Shown here in pieces: positions 38,234 through 49,416 of a stretch of DNA of 64,000 bases. The position numbers and the translations under genes are program-made. The stretch comes from Polyodon spathula (lineage: Eukaryota; Chordata; Actinopteri; Acipenseriformes; Polyodontidae), in assembly GCF_017654505.1 (NCBI RefSeq), contig NC_054543.1, forward strand, positions 25,396,339 to 25,460,338, given 5' to 3'. The number at the start of each line of letters is the position of its first letter. The stretch's first letter is position 1. Below the pieces are notes generated by a model. That model was not told where the DNA came from. It did no database searches and was given only the letters and a program-made list of their open reading frames with translations.

Positions 38234-41200
38234 AACTCACCACCATTGTGATGCACTGCCACTGCAGCAGCCATTTGTGCTGAAAAGTGTGTTTCTCTTT
38301 TTTGTGGTCTACAGTGTCAGGAAAGGTGTGACTTGTAAGGTATGGTGGTATACAGCAGTCTTTCAATATAATAATTAAATCCCTGTCACTTAATTGATGA
38401 CCACATAATAAACCAACAATAATTTTTTCACACATTGCCGCTTCGTTGCGTTTATTTACACTTCACTCTGCCGTTCCTTCTGATAGAAATCGAAGACTGT
38501 CCTAGTGGTGCAGATGAAAAACACTCTGTGATTTTCTTCATTTTAGTCTTTGGCTTAAAGTATTGTAGCAAAATGATTATGATGAAGAAAGAATAAGTAA
38601 ACAGCTGGCAGGCTGAGTTATTTTCTGTCCAGCGGGAGGGACACAGAGGGGATAAACAAAAAAAGCATACAGTAAAAACAAACTCAACAAAATAAAAGGA
38701 TAAATGTAAACAGGTCTCGCACACTTTATTCGATTATCTGTTCTCTCAGTGGGTGTTGCAGGCTCCATCCAATCTCCAAACTCGCACACTTAACACATTT
38801 TTCCACCACTATTTATAGCCTAGCCCTACAAACTATCACTGGAAACGACCACAAGTCCTGGTGTCTTGCACTGTTCTGTAGAGGTCAGAGCTACAGTATG
38901 CAAATATTCCTTCCACATGTGTAGCCAAAGGCAAGCACCTTACCACATTTTGTAAGCTACGTACATTTATGGTTTTCATTAGTTGTTAGAAGCAATGTTT
39001 GCCACACTGCTTCCATAGAATATATCTGTGTAAATTTGACTGTACAATCATTAATTTGTAGTAGCGTCTATGGCTAGGGGGGCATCGTTGCACCACTGGA
39101 ACTAACACGCACTAACAAATACTGAATCATTTGCTACGTTTGGATTGCTGTGCGGCAAAACACAATTAAATCGATCTGTCTCCTGCAATAAGTTGGTTGT
39201 GTGAATGCATTTGTTTGAATTAGAAATAAAGGTGAAGGTAATTCAAGTTAGTATTTCATTTGGGAGAATAGCCGGTCCCCCACAGTGTGATTTAACTAGA
39301 ACCTTGCTGAAGTTTATACAGAAAATTCTTTGTGAATGGTGAGACCTCTACTAAAGAACACCTGTTTCTATTTGAATTGTGACAACTTTGTTTACTTTCC
39401 ACTTCATCTTCTCCCTTTCAACACTCCAGCCCTCTTTCTACTTTCTTCTTTTCCACCTTGGTTCATCTTTAAAGAGCACACAATTTAAATCAAGAGAGGT
39501 GATTAGGGCCCTATTGACGAGCAAGACCAATATGAGAATGCAAGCTGTTTGCGACCTGAATCAACCAATAATTAGGATTCCATTACTTATTTTTTTAATG
39601 ACATGAAAAACTAAATTACACAGAAAAATAAAAGAACATAAAGCATTTAAAAAATATATATTTCCAAATGGGCCTAGTGGAATGAAGGTAATCGATAGGA
39701 ACTATAAATCACTTTGTAACACAAGCTTCCTATGGTTACCACTGCTCTGCGTGTATCTCTTTGGCTAGTATCCCTGCCCATGGCCACAAGACCAATTTAA
39801 ACGCTCTTCTTATTGAAAATGGCTTTTCTCATTCTTAATCTATTCCAATTGGCAAACACAGTGAGTATTCACATGCTATGATTTGTGTTAAATAGAGCCC
39901 ACAGAGAGACATTACTTTTGTGAGTATCAGTTATTTGTGCAGCCTGAGATATTGTACACAATCCTCTTCCAAACAGCTCTTGAAAAAAGTCTGAGAAGTG
40001 CCATAGTGTCCATTGTGACAAACAAACAAGGAGATATATTACAGAATGCTTGTATAGGGACAGTTAATTTATAGGACAGTTAATTTACCTAAATGTGTCT
40101 TCTACAGTATCTGTGGCAAGTTTTTGTTCAACCGTCAGATATAATTCAAATTGGAAAAAATAAGCATTGTTTGTCAGTTTATTACCCCAACATAAACCAT
40201 TCCAGAGTTGTACAGCCTGTGCTTTTCAGCAGTGCTCCTGGGGGCTTTATAATTAGCTGTCACCGAGCATTCAGCCAGCCAATCAAACTGTGACTCCCAG
40301 CTTCTCTTGAACTACTCATGCAGCCCTGCACTGACAGATTTATCTCATAACTGTTTTCTTTAATCCCAGAAATTGGCAGGTAGAAGTAAGGAAGGTGGCT
40401 GCTGAGAAAATGTAGAAAAAATAAAAACACAAGCAAATATGGAATGAGCCAAGAACCTTGGACACTTGCAGAATAAAACATTTGTGCTTTATTCGTGAAA
40501 TTCAAGATGTTAATTAGGACACTTAGTAGCTGCCCTCATAGTGTTGTGAATACACTGTCAAAGAAGCACTCACTTGAACAGTGACATTACCTTGGCATCA
40601 ACCTGAATTGACAGTTTTAAAACACTCACTACAGGCTTGGAAAAATGAATTACCCACCACTTCCCCAGCACCCTCGATAGTTCCTTGAGAAATTAAGAAA
40701 TGCCAGTTAGCAGGGTGGTAATGTTTAATGTTTGTCTAATGTACTGTTTAGCACTCAATGCAGGTACAGTGTCTGTGCAGTCAGCAGCTCCTACAGGGCC
40801 ACAGAAGGCCTTGATTATACAAATGACGTATTTCTAGCTAATTTTCCTATTTCATGCTCTTCTCACGTTTCTTGTACAGCAGTGACAACCTGCCATTGCT
40901 TCTCCTGAGCCAGCTGGCTGTTCTGGCACAGTGCATCTCCAAGTGTGGTACAGTGCATGCCCTCAACCCATATGCCACACAGACACACACATACACTGGG
41001 CCCTCCGCTGTATCTTTCATCTACATAGAGTTTAGTGCAGCTGTAACAAAATATTTGTTTATTTATTACCAATGCTGTGTGATTCGGTGGGACATTTGTA
41101 CTGCATTTTACCCCAATAAAAGGGTTATGCAACAGTGTATGCCAAGGCCTGAACAATATTGAATTTCTTGAATTTCTTCACCATTGCAGAATCCCATTTA

Positions 41201-41640
41201 TTTGGGTCAAATTTTGAATACCAGTCTCACATAATTCCCAGTAAATGGGTGTTGAATGCTTCACTTCCACCTTGAGCTAAATAGACATTCCCCTTCTACT
41301 ATCAATACAACAGGTTATATGATACATCTATCTGTATTTTACAAAGGAATCTAAATACATTTTACTTAAAAAAAAAAAAAAATCCAAATGCTGTTATCAA
41401 ATGATTGTTTCAACGTAGGGTTAAAGGTAACAATAAGGTAGCAATAACAGCAGTGCCCCCGCCTCAGCTAGTGAGGTGAGGTTTGTCAAAGAGGGAATAG
41501 CCCTTTGGGGTGGCTAGATGCAGCGAGTGCATATCGATTACAGAGTGCTGGGTTTCAGCTAGACAGAGAAGACCAAGATTGGTATCAGTTGTAAGTTCAC
41601 TGAGAAGCAGAGATTTGTTAGTCAGGGAATGACAGTGAAT
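37501..41640. other. Intron sequence, no gene or assignable element
   Basis: Includes an AAAT repeat at 38200-38235 and poly-A-like runs near 37514 and 41369. All open frames are short and without similarity that I recognise. Confidence 0.6.
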
Positions 41641-41659
41641 ATATACATATATATATATA

Positions 41660-41704
<45 letters not shown>
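41641..41704. repeat. (TA)n(GT)n microsatellite
   Basis: Short TA run followed by about 40 bp of GT. Confidence 0.95.
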
Positions 41705-41706
<2 letters not shown>

Positions 41707-42160
41707 ACAGTGCCTATAGAAAGTCTACACCCTCTTCACATTTTGTTGTGTCAGTGCCTCAGAGTTTCATGCATTTAAATGAGGTTTTCTTTTCCAGGCA
41801 GGAAACCCCAGGTGATGCGGGGCAGGCAGGCAACTCCAGGCGATGCGGGGCAGGCCAGCAACCCCAGGCGATGCGGGGCAGGCCGGCAACCCCAGGCGAT
41901 GCGGGGCAGGCCGGCAACCCCAGGCGATGGCAAACAAGCATCCCCAGGCGATGGCAAACAAGCATCCCCAGGTGATGGCGCTGTGCCTCTTAGCCGCCAG
42001 GCAGCTTGTCTTCTCGCTCCCCTCAGCAGCTGATACAGTGGCTGGGTGGGTCCTCCAGCGTCGTCTGTTGGCAGTGGAGGGAGAGACAGCGCCCGCTGTT
42101 CTCCCTCTATGGGTGGTGGAGGGAGAGACAGCTCCGGCTGTTCTCCCTCTACTGGTCCCT

Positions 42161-43459
42161 TCAGCCCTGGGCCTGTGGAATTCCCCTTCTTGGGCCGTGG
42201 ATGCACAGACTCCTCTCGCTTGGGCAGTGGACGCACCGACTCCTCCCGCTCGGGCCGTGGATGCACCGACTCCTCCCGCTCGGGCCGTGGACGCACCGAC
42301 TCCTCCCGCTCGGGCCGTGGACGCACCGACTCCTCCCACTTGGGCCGTGGACGCACCGACTCCTCCGCTTGGGCTCCTTCCCCTCGGGCTGTGGACGTTC
42401 GGGCTCCTCCCTCTCGGGCTGTGGACGTTCTGGCTCCTCGTCTCTGGGGTCTGGGAGCGGCAGCTCCTCCTCCTCTCTGGACTCTGGGAGCAGCAGCTCC
42501 TCCTCCTCCTCTCTGGACTCTGGGAGCGGCAGCTCCTCCTCCTCCTCTCTGGACTCTGGGAGCGGCACCTCCTCCTCCTCCTCTTCTCTGGTCTCTGGGA
42601 GCGACGGCTCCACCTCTCTGGTCTCTGGAAGCGACGGCTCCCCCTCCTCTCTGGGCTCTGGGAGCGACGGCTCCCCCTTCTCTCTGGGCTCTGGGAGCGA
42701 CGGCTCCCCCTCCTCTCTGGGCTCTGGGAGCGACGGCTCCCCCTCCTCTCTGGGCTCCGGGAGTGATGGCTCCCCCTCGTCTCTGGGCTCCGGGAGCGGC
42801 GGCTCCCCGTCGTCTCTGGGCTCCGGGAGCGGCGGCTCACCCTCGTCTCTGGGCTCTGGGAGCTGCGGCTCCCCTTCTCTGGGCGTCGGCAGCGGCTCCC
42901 CTTCTCTGGGTGACGGCAGCGGCTCCCCCTCTCTGGGTGACGGCAGCGGCCCAACCCCCATTTCTGCAAGGTGTGGGATCTCCCCCCTATCTATCGCCAG
43001 GTATGCCAGGACCATGATGAATATTTCCTGGAGGGATCCTGGGTGATGCTCTCCCTTCCACTCCTCCCATCTCTCCCCATCTCTATGCCACAGCATGTTG
43101 ATGGCGACGGGAAGGTCGTGGGAGAGGTCCGCTTTGGGGTGCAGCAACCACTCCCAGATCTCCCGTGATGGTAGTGAAAGCGGTGCTGGTGGGGTGACTG
43201 CCGAGGATGGGGTTGTTGGTTGCTCTTGGTCTGGGTTGTGGGGGCATCCTGCCCAGTTGTGACCATCCTCCTCACAACGCCCACACCAGTCAGCAATTGG
43301 CCCATCCGGACAGGTCCTCCACCGGTGGTCATCCTTCCCGCACCACGTGCACCACGGGAACAAGCTCGCTGGGTCCTCCCACAGGGTTTTGGTTTGTAAT
43401 AGTGGCTGCTGCTGCCACTTCTGCTGCTGCTGCCTCTGCTGTCTCTGCCTTTTGCCCAT
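42161..43459 (-). CDS. Repeat protein with two N-terminal CCHC knuckles (LTR element)
   Basis: A 432-residue open frame starting MGKRQRQQRQQQQKWQQQ, after the LTR and primer-binding-like site. Near residues 37-50 and 59-72 are two zinc knuckles of the form C-x2-C-x4-H-x4-C (CTWCGKDDHRWRTC and CGRCEEDGHNWAGC). A folded-looking stretch follows (IWEWLLHPKADLSHD to YLAIDRGEIPHLAEM). Then come about 15 repeats of the PSLPEPREEGE type and finally repeats of CVHGPSGRSR. Knuckles in retroelement gag proteins usually lie at the C-terminus, so their N-terminal place is unusual. The frame is open throughout. Its repeats also stay open in other frames, so the C-terminal half deserves caution. The function is unknown. 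A gag-like RNA-binding role is inferred from the knuckles and the element context. Confidence 0.65.
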   Translation of the reverse strand: MGKRQRQQRQQQQKWQQQPLLQTKTLWEDPASLFPWCTWCGKDDHRWRTCPDGPIADWCGRCEEDGHNWAGCPHNPDQEQPTTPSSAVTPPAPLSLPSREIWEWLLHPKADLSHDLPVAINMLWHRDGERWEEWKGEHHPGSLQEIFIMVLAYLAIDRGEIPHLAEMGVGPLPSPREGEPLPSPREGEPLPTPREGEPQLPEPRDEGEPPLPEPRDDGEPPLPEPRDEGEPSLPEPREEGEPSLPEPREEGEPSLPEPREKGEPSLPEPREEGEPSLPETREVEPSLPETREEEEEEVPLPESREEEEELPLPESREEEEELLLPESREEEELPLPDPRDEEPERPQPEREEPERPQPEGKEPKRRSRCVHGPSGRSRCVHGPSGRSRCVHGPSGRSRCIHGPSGRSRCVHCPSERSLCIHGPRRGIPQAQG

Positions 43460-43610
43460 TCTTCACTCAGATTAACAAAACAAAAAAAGAACCTCAAAAA
43501 AAAAGAAAAATTCAAAAAAATTCAAAAAAATTCCAACAAGAAAATTCCAGAAAACAAAAAAAATACTGCTCTGAGCCTCTAGGTGGCGCTATCCCGTTTC
43601 TGACACCAAG

Positions 43611-44093
43611 TGTGACAGGATGACAGTGTTGAGGCTCAGAGACAGGTTAAGGTCAAAATAAAGTTATTTTATTAAACAAAAGTAATCAAATAAACAGGCA
43701 CAAGGGCCAACAAAAAGAGGTTAACAGAAAATAAATAATCAAAATGAACTCACGAAAACAGTCAGGTTCCAAGGTTTTTAAACAAGATACTTCTTTCTTC
43801 TAAAAAGAACACAAAACTCTCCAACATAAAAGTAAACCCTCAAACAAAAGAACACCTTTCTAGCACACGCGCACGCACACGCACCCCCCCACCCTCTCCA
43901 CTAACTACTAACTACACTGCCAGCCAGGGCCTCTCCCCTGGCTTTTATTCCCTGTGGCTAGAGCCCAGTTAATCAATAATTATTCAATTAAGGCTCCAGC
44001 CACATTCTTACATGTTTTCCTGGGAGGGAGAAATTTAACCCCCTCCCTGCCAGTTCCAAACTTGTTCATATAGACGGGGAGTTCCCTGTCACA
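43611..44093 (-). repeat. 5' LTR of PLPEPR-type element
   Basis: Begins TGTGACAGGGAACTCC and ends CATCCTGTCACA on the minus strand. Termini are inverted (TGTGACAGG/CCTGTCACA), and there is an AATAAAATAAC signal near the 3' side. Confidence 0.85.
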
Positions 44094-44593
44094 CTGGGCC
44101 ACTCAAGGACATTTACCTTTTTGTTCCTTAGCCACTCCAATGTAGCTTTGGCTGTGTGCTTTGGGTCGTTGTCATACTGAACAGTGAACTTCCATCTCAG
44201 TTTCAGCTTTTTTGCAGAGGGCAGCAGGTTTTCCTCAAGGACTTCTTTGTACTTTGCTCCATTCATTTTCAATTCTATCCTGACATGTGCCCCAGTCCCT
44301 GCCGATGAGAAACATCCCCATAACATGATGCTGCCACCCCCATGCTTCACAGTAGGGATGGTGTTCTTCGGGTGATGCGCTGTGTTGGGTTTGAGCCAAA
44401 TATAACGCTTTGCATTTAGGCCAAAAAGTTCAATTTTACTTTCGTCAGACCACAAACATTTTTGCCACAGAATCTACTGAGTGTTTTTTTTACATACTTC
44501 AAACTGGATTCAAGGTGGGCTTTCTTGAATAATATCTTCCTTCTTGCCACCCTACCATACAGGCCAGATTTGTGGAGTGCTTGGGATATTGTT
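44094..44593 (-). pseudogene. Tc1-type transposase fragment
   Basis: The minus-strand frame contains MWSDESKIELFGLNAKRYIW, then HGGGSIMLWGCFSSAGTG and VQYDNDPKHTAKATLEWLRN. These show the first two catalytic aspartates (SDES and DND). The frame ends in unrelated residues where the LTR element begins near 44093, so the third catalytic residue, glutamate, is lost. The N-terminal DNA-binding part is also missing, because similarity stops near 44593. Confidence 0.88.
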
Positions 44594-46171
44594 GTATTGA
44601 ATCCAGTACTAGTATTAACGCTGACAGTACCGTTGTATTATCTGATAGCATAGCGCAAGCTGCTGCTGCTGCTGCTGACACTAGTTTGCTCATCAGAACA
44701 GACGCGGCTGTGAGTGTTAAGGTACTGAAGCAATCAGCTGTTGATGTTGATTCTGTTACTGCAAATATACCGTCTCAAACTGTACAGTTGGCTGAAACTG
44801 GGATAAGCAATAATGACTTACAGGTCTTGTTAAATGCTATCAATGGTTGTAAAAAAGAGCTGCAGGAGGATTTTGCTAAAAGATTAAGCAACACTGACAA
44901 TTGAATGGAAAGAATTATTATTGTGTTGGTTTTGACTAAACAGTCTTTTGAAGTTGAGCAGGCAAAAAAGTTTCAGTCGATTCAGCAATTTGTGAAAACA
45001 CAAGAGGAGAAAATAGAAGAAACATGAACTTGTTTCCAAATGGAAATTGCTGCTAAAACAACAAAAAAACACTTGCAGGTTTATAAAGCTGAAATTCACC
45101 AGCAGACTATATCTGAGTTGGTGGGATAAAAACATGATGTTACTGGATACCACAGTAAAGTAGTTGGAGAGGAGCACCAGGAATTGGCAGACAGTAATTC
45201 CTATGTGATGCATGTGCATGATGAAGTTCAGAAGGAAATTGCTGAACAAGAAAAGAAAAATGAAAGGTCTATGCAAGAGTTCTGTATTAAACAACAGGAG
45301 GAAGTAAGTTACCTTAAAGAAAAAAATGGGGACTGTTGTTAATATTAAAGGCCAGACTTTGCTACTGCTGTTGATGTAGCTGAGCCTGAAACAAGTTCTC
45401 CAATACCTGATGCGGTAGTAAGGTCAAAACGGCCACCAATCAAATTTTCTTTTCCTACATAGGTAGAGCCTAGGATGAGCAGAATCCTATACAGTACTTA
45501 GTTAAATGTAAAAATGTTCTTGCATTGCAGCCTTTAACTGATATTGAGAATGTGGCTACGTTAAGAAATGTTCGCATGATGTTGCACGAGACTGGTGGGA
45601 AATTGTTCAGCATCAGATAAAAAATTTGGAGGATTATGAGACACAATTTCTGAGAGCATTTCTTTCTGAGGACTATGAGGATAAGTTAGCAGAGAGAGTA
45701 TGTACAAGAAAGTATAAACATACTTAATCAATACAAGACTTTGTATTTTCTTTTCAGCCTCTGTGTAAAAGGTGGAAACCTACCATAACTGAGGAGAAAA
45801 TAGTGAAATTAATTATCAAACAAGCTAATCCTTTCTTGACCAGTCATCTACTTGAACATATTAAAAGTGTAGATGAGATTGGGCATTTGGGAAGCCAGTT
45901 GGAAGCTGATCATAAAGCTCAGTTGGAATACAGGAAAACAAATGCACAGAGGAAAACACAGGTCAGTGCCGAACAGAAAAACGAAAGTTTTCCAAATCTG
46001 GATCTCCTGACCTGTATATACAATGTTGGCGCTGTGGGGGAAAACATCGACCCTATGAGAGTCCAATGTTTGTTTCCAAATATTTTAACAAACAATCAGA
46101 GACTAGGAAAACCCAAGATGGGTGGGAATGTTTCTGTAGAAGTTAGTGAGTGGAGAAAGAAAAAAACCTGA
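44594..46171 (+). pseudogene. Gag region remnant of Gypsy element
   Basis: Open pieces at about 44594-44904 and 45803-46171 flank a stretch with stops. The first piece has an alanine run (AQAAAAAADTSLL). The middle encodes charged helical segments. I see no intact zinc knuckle. Assignment as gag rests on its position before the polymerase. Confidence 0.55.
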
Positions 46172-46869
46172 GGCTTTTTAAAAGCATGATGCAAAAAGCA
46201 ACTTGGGCTCAAATAAGTGTGTTGTAGCAACCACTTTCTTGCAGGGAAAAGCTGTGGATGGGGTCTGAATTCTCGACCCACACGCCTCCTCGAAACTATG
46301 AAAACTGGGTCAGGCCCACATAAAGTGAATATCAAAGCAACTGAGCCCATAATACTCCAATTATTTATCCTACCTGTAACAATATAGCAATGGCTTTGGG
46401 AAAAAAAAAATATATACACACTGATGTAACAGATTGGCACAAGGAGCCATTGTACCTAGCAAATGGAACAAAAATTAAATTGTTGGGTAAAACTTCTCTG
46501 GTATGATTACATGGTGAAAAGTGGTTAAAGTAATAATTCCTAAACTAACTTTTGCTTTTGTGCTTGGTTTAGACTTTCTTGCTATGACAGGAATACAGGT
46601 GGATGTGGAAAAGCCAGTATACTATATGAAGAGTGCTGGGCAGAATCAGAAGTTTCCCTTCTGACTAGGTAATGCAACTCGGGGGTCATGGGTCAAGGCA
46701 AGTCTGCCCTCTAACCCTGTATCTCTGCATGCCACACTCATGTTTCAAGGAAAGCGAATGTCTTACCTATGGGAAAGATAAGCTGAGAAACATAGGAAAG
46801 AATGACTGGCAAGATACAGCTGTACCTGTTGAACACAGAGAACAATTAATAGATGTTCTTAAATTGTTC

Positions 46870-47647
46870 GCTGATGCTTGCACAAATACTCTGGAACTCA
46901 CTTCCTTAGTAAAGCATAAAATTAATACTGGTATGGAAAAACATACAAAATTAAGACCTTATAGAGCATCACCTGATAAACAGTCTTACAAAAAAAAAAA
47001 TGGAACTAAGCGTTTATGTGTGGACTATAGGCATTTAAATGCCAAAAGTGTCACTGATGCTTACCCAATACCGACTGTTGCTGAACTACTGGAATCCTTA
47101 CAAGGAGCACAATTGTTCACTACACTGGATTTAAACTCAGCGTACTGACAAATTGAAATGGGTCAAGCCTCCAAACAAAAAATGACTTTTGTAACCAAAC
47201 AAGGGTTATACCAGTTTAGAGTTATGCCATTTGGGCTTAAGAATGCCCCAAAGATTAATGGAGACGGCTTTAGCAGAATTAAAAGGGAAAAACTGCTATG
47301 TATACATTGGCAACATCATTATTTTTTCTAAAAATATGAAACAACATCTACTTGATATTTCTTCTATCCTGGAAAAACTGCAAACAGCTGGACTTACCTT
47401 GAATCTAAAAAAGTGTAGTTTCTGTCAGGTCCAGACAAGGTACCTGGGACACATAATATCAAGTCAAGGTCTTACTGCAGATTTTGAGAAGACCAGTGTA
47501 GTTGAAGAGTTCCTGGTGCCCACAAACTTGAAGCAACTACAACGTTTCTTAGGACTCATTGGATGGTATCGTAGGTACATACCCCATTTTTCCAATATTG
47601 CTGAGCCGTTAAGTGCTCTTCAGAAAAAGGAAGTTAGATGGAACTGA
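46870..47647 (+). pseudogene. Gypsy reverse transcriptase remnant
   Basis: The frames contain HKINTGMEKHTKLRPYRASP, CVDYRHLNAKSVTDAYPIPT, LFTTLDLNSAY, QFRVMPFGLKNAP and LGLIGWYRRYIPHFSNIAEP, the standard order of Ty3/Gypsy reverse transcriptase blocks. A stop follows LNSAY, and a frameshift follows FGLKNAP. The catalytic box reads Y-I-G-N, so the paired aspartates required for activity are both lost. Confidence 0.92.
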
Positions 47648-47699
47648 ACAGACGGCTGTAACCAAACCTTCAACACCGTAAAACAATGTTTAATAATGA

Positions 47700-48110
47700 C
47701 ACACTGGACATCCTGATTTTTCTCTTCCTTTCACAGTGTACACTGACGCAAGTGGCGTCGGTTTGGGAGCCATACTAACTGAAGGAGCAGTTGATGGTAA
47801 GGAAGATGTTCTGGACTATGCAAGCTGAAAGTTAAAATAAGGCTGAACAGAACTATAGTGCCGCAGAGAAGGAATGCCTTGCAGTTATTTGGGCCCTGGA
47901 GAAATAGAGACCATACTTGGAAGGAAGGCATTTTTCTGTTGTAACAGATATGCTGCTTTACTGTGGGTGTTTAAACATCCAAAGCCAAATTCTAAGCTAA
48001 CCAGATGGGCACTCATTTACAAGAATTTGTTTTCATTGTTAAGTACAGAAAAGGAGGCCTGCATGAAGCCCCAGATGCAATGTCTAGGATTGAATCTTCA
48101 AATCCAATGT
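47700..48110 (+). pseudogene. Gypsy RNase H remnant
   Basis: VYTDASGVGLGAILTEG, NYSAAEKECLAVIWALEK and GRHFSVVTD mark the domain, with three or more stops and a frameshift near 47950. The catalytic aspartate of TDAS and the glutamate of KECLAV are still readable. Confidence 0.88.
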
Positions 48111-48149
48111 CAACTGTGTTGGTAATACAGCCAGGTGGTGTAAGTGAAG

Positions 48150-49306
48150 ATGAAGAGGAAGACTCTTTTCAGCCAATTTACCTTGATGAGGATGTGATCT
48201 GGAAGGCCCAGCAAGATGATGAAGACACCAAACGTATATATGACAAACTGATGTATGAAAGGGTATGATTGCACCAGAAGACGGTGAGTCACCTTATTTC
48301 TGAGATATGATGTTCTGCAGGTATTCAAGATGTTGCTTATTGGCCAAGAATGGGTAAGGGTGTGACTAAATATGTGCAAAACTGCAAAATTTGCCAACAG
48401 CATAAGCCTGAGAACACTCGTCCTGCTGGATTCTAGCAACCTGTACAAGTTACCAAACCCTGGGAAATGTTGGGAACAGATATTATGTGACCATTTCCAA
48501 GAAGCTCAAAGGGGTTTTGTTACCTGCTAGTAATTGTTGATTACCATTCAAAGTAGGTAAAATTATTTCCACTCCTTTTGGCCTCTGCTAGTAAAATTGT
48601 TCCCATACTGATAAACAACATTTTTACTAGGTGGGGTGTGCCAAAATATATCCTGTCAGACAATGGATCATAATTTGTCTCTAAACTGATGCAGCAAATA
48701 TGTCAGCAATGGGGGATAATCAATAAATTCACTTCAACATATTACCCTCAGACAAATTGGACTGAGCATGTGTACAGGACACTGAAAAGCATTATTTCTT
48801 CCTATGTGAATGGAAAACACAATACTTGGGATAAGTACTTATCAAAATTCTGATTTGCTCTGAATACTCTGAATCAAGAAACTACAGGCTACAGCCCAGC
48901 AGAGTTAAATGTTGGAAGAAACCTGAAAGGACCCTTGGACCTGGTAGTGTGGGAAGAAGCAAAGGACAATAGGCCTTCAAGCCAAGATGAGTTGACCTTA
49001 CGGATAGCTGTGATGAGACAAAAAGCACAAAAACAGAAGCAACAAGCAAAAAGAAAGCAAGAACACTATTATAATAAAACCAGAAGTATTAAATATGTAT
49101 TTAGGGACAGAGTTTGGGTGAGGACTTATCCTTTATCGTCAAAGCTAAAACAATTCTCTGCTAAGCTAGCACCACAATGGAGAGGACCTTGCCGGATTGT
49201 TAAAATCCTTGGCCCAGTTAACCACGCAGCTGTGGATGAGAAAACTGGAGAAAGTCTTGGAGTAAACCATGTATCAAACTTAAAACCGTATTTGCTTTCT
49301 TCCTAA
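48150..49306 (+). pseudogene. Gypsy integrase remnant with GPY/F-type tail
   Basis: Zinc-binding region: DVAYWPRMGKGVTKYVQNC followed by ICQQH. Catalytic core: MLGTDIM, LSDNGS and TEHVYRTLKS, which give the D, D and E positions. The C-terminal frame (48935-49306) ends with PQWRGPCRIVKILG and VNHVSNLKPYL, the GPY/F-type module. At least five stops interrupt the core, and the C-terminal 123 residues are the longest open part. Confidence 0.9.
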
Positions 49307-49416
49307 GAAGAGGAAGAAACCAATTTATGAAAGATGTTTGAATATGACTCAGATGAAGAAGAATTCTTTAGGTTTTAAACTTTTAGCTACAAAGTGTCTT
49401 CATAGGGGAAGGGAAG

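Larger units (their letters stand above)
41797..44093 (-). mobile_element. Non-autonomous LTR retrotransposon with repeat-protein ORF, 3' LTR missing
   Basis: Minus-strand element with a 483-bp 5' LTR at 43611-44093. A primer-binding-like TGGTGTCAGAAACGGGAT follows two bases after the LTR, then a GC-rich ORF. The sequence stops at about 41797 against Tc1 DNA, with no 3' LTR. No protease, reverse transcriptase or integrase is seen. The LTR start shares AGGGAGGGGGTTAAA with the LTR at 20242-20724, so the two elements look related. Confidence 0.82.
41708..44593 (-). mobile_element. Tc1-type transposon split by an LTR element
   Basis: The left terminus begins CAGTGCCTATAGAAAGTC after a TA (41706-41707) and runs to about 41797. 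The same element resumes at about 44095 with a minus-strand transposase and ends near 44593, where a Gypsy gag begins. Part of the Tc1 between the two pieces, and its right end, are missing. Confidence 0.72.

Noticed and set aside
42006..43046. Long plus-strand frames rich in SGSGSDGSPS
   Set aside because: They are antisense to the repeat protein and open only because the repeat lacks stop words. No start context or element structure supports them.
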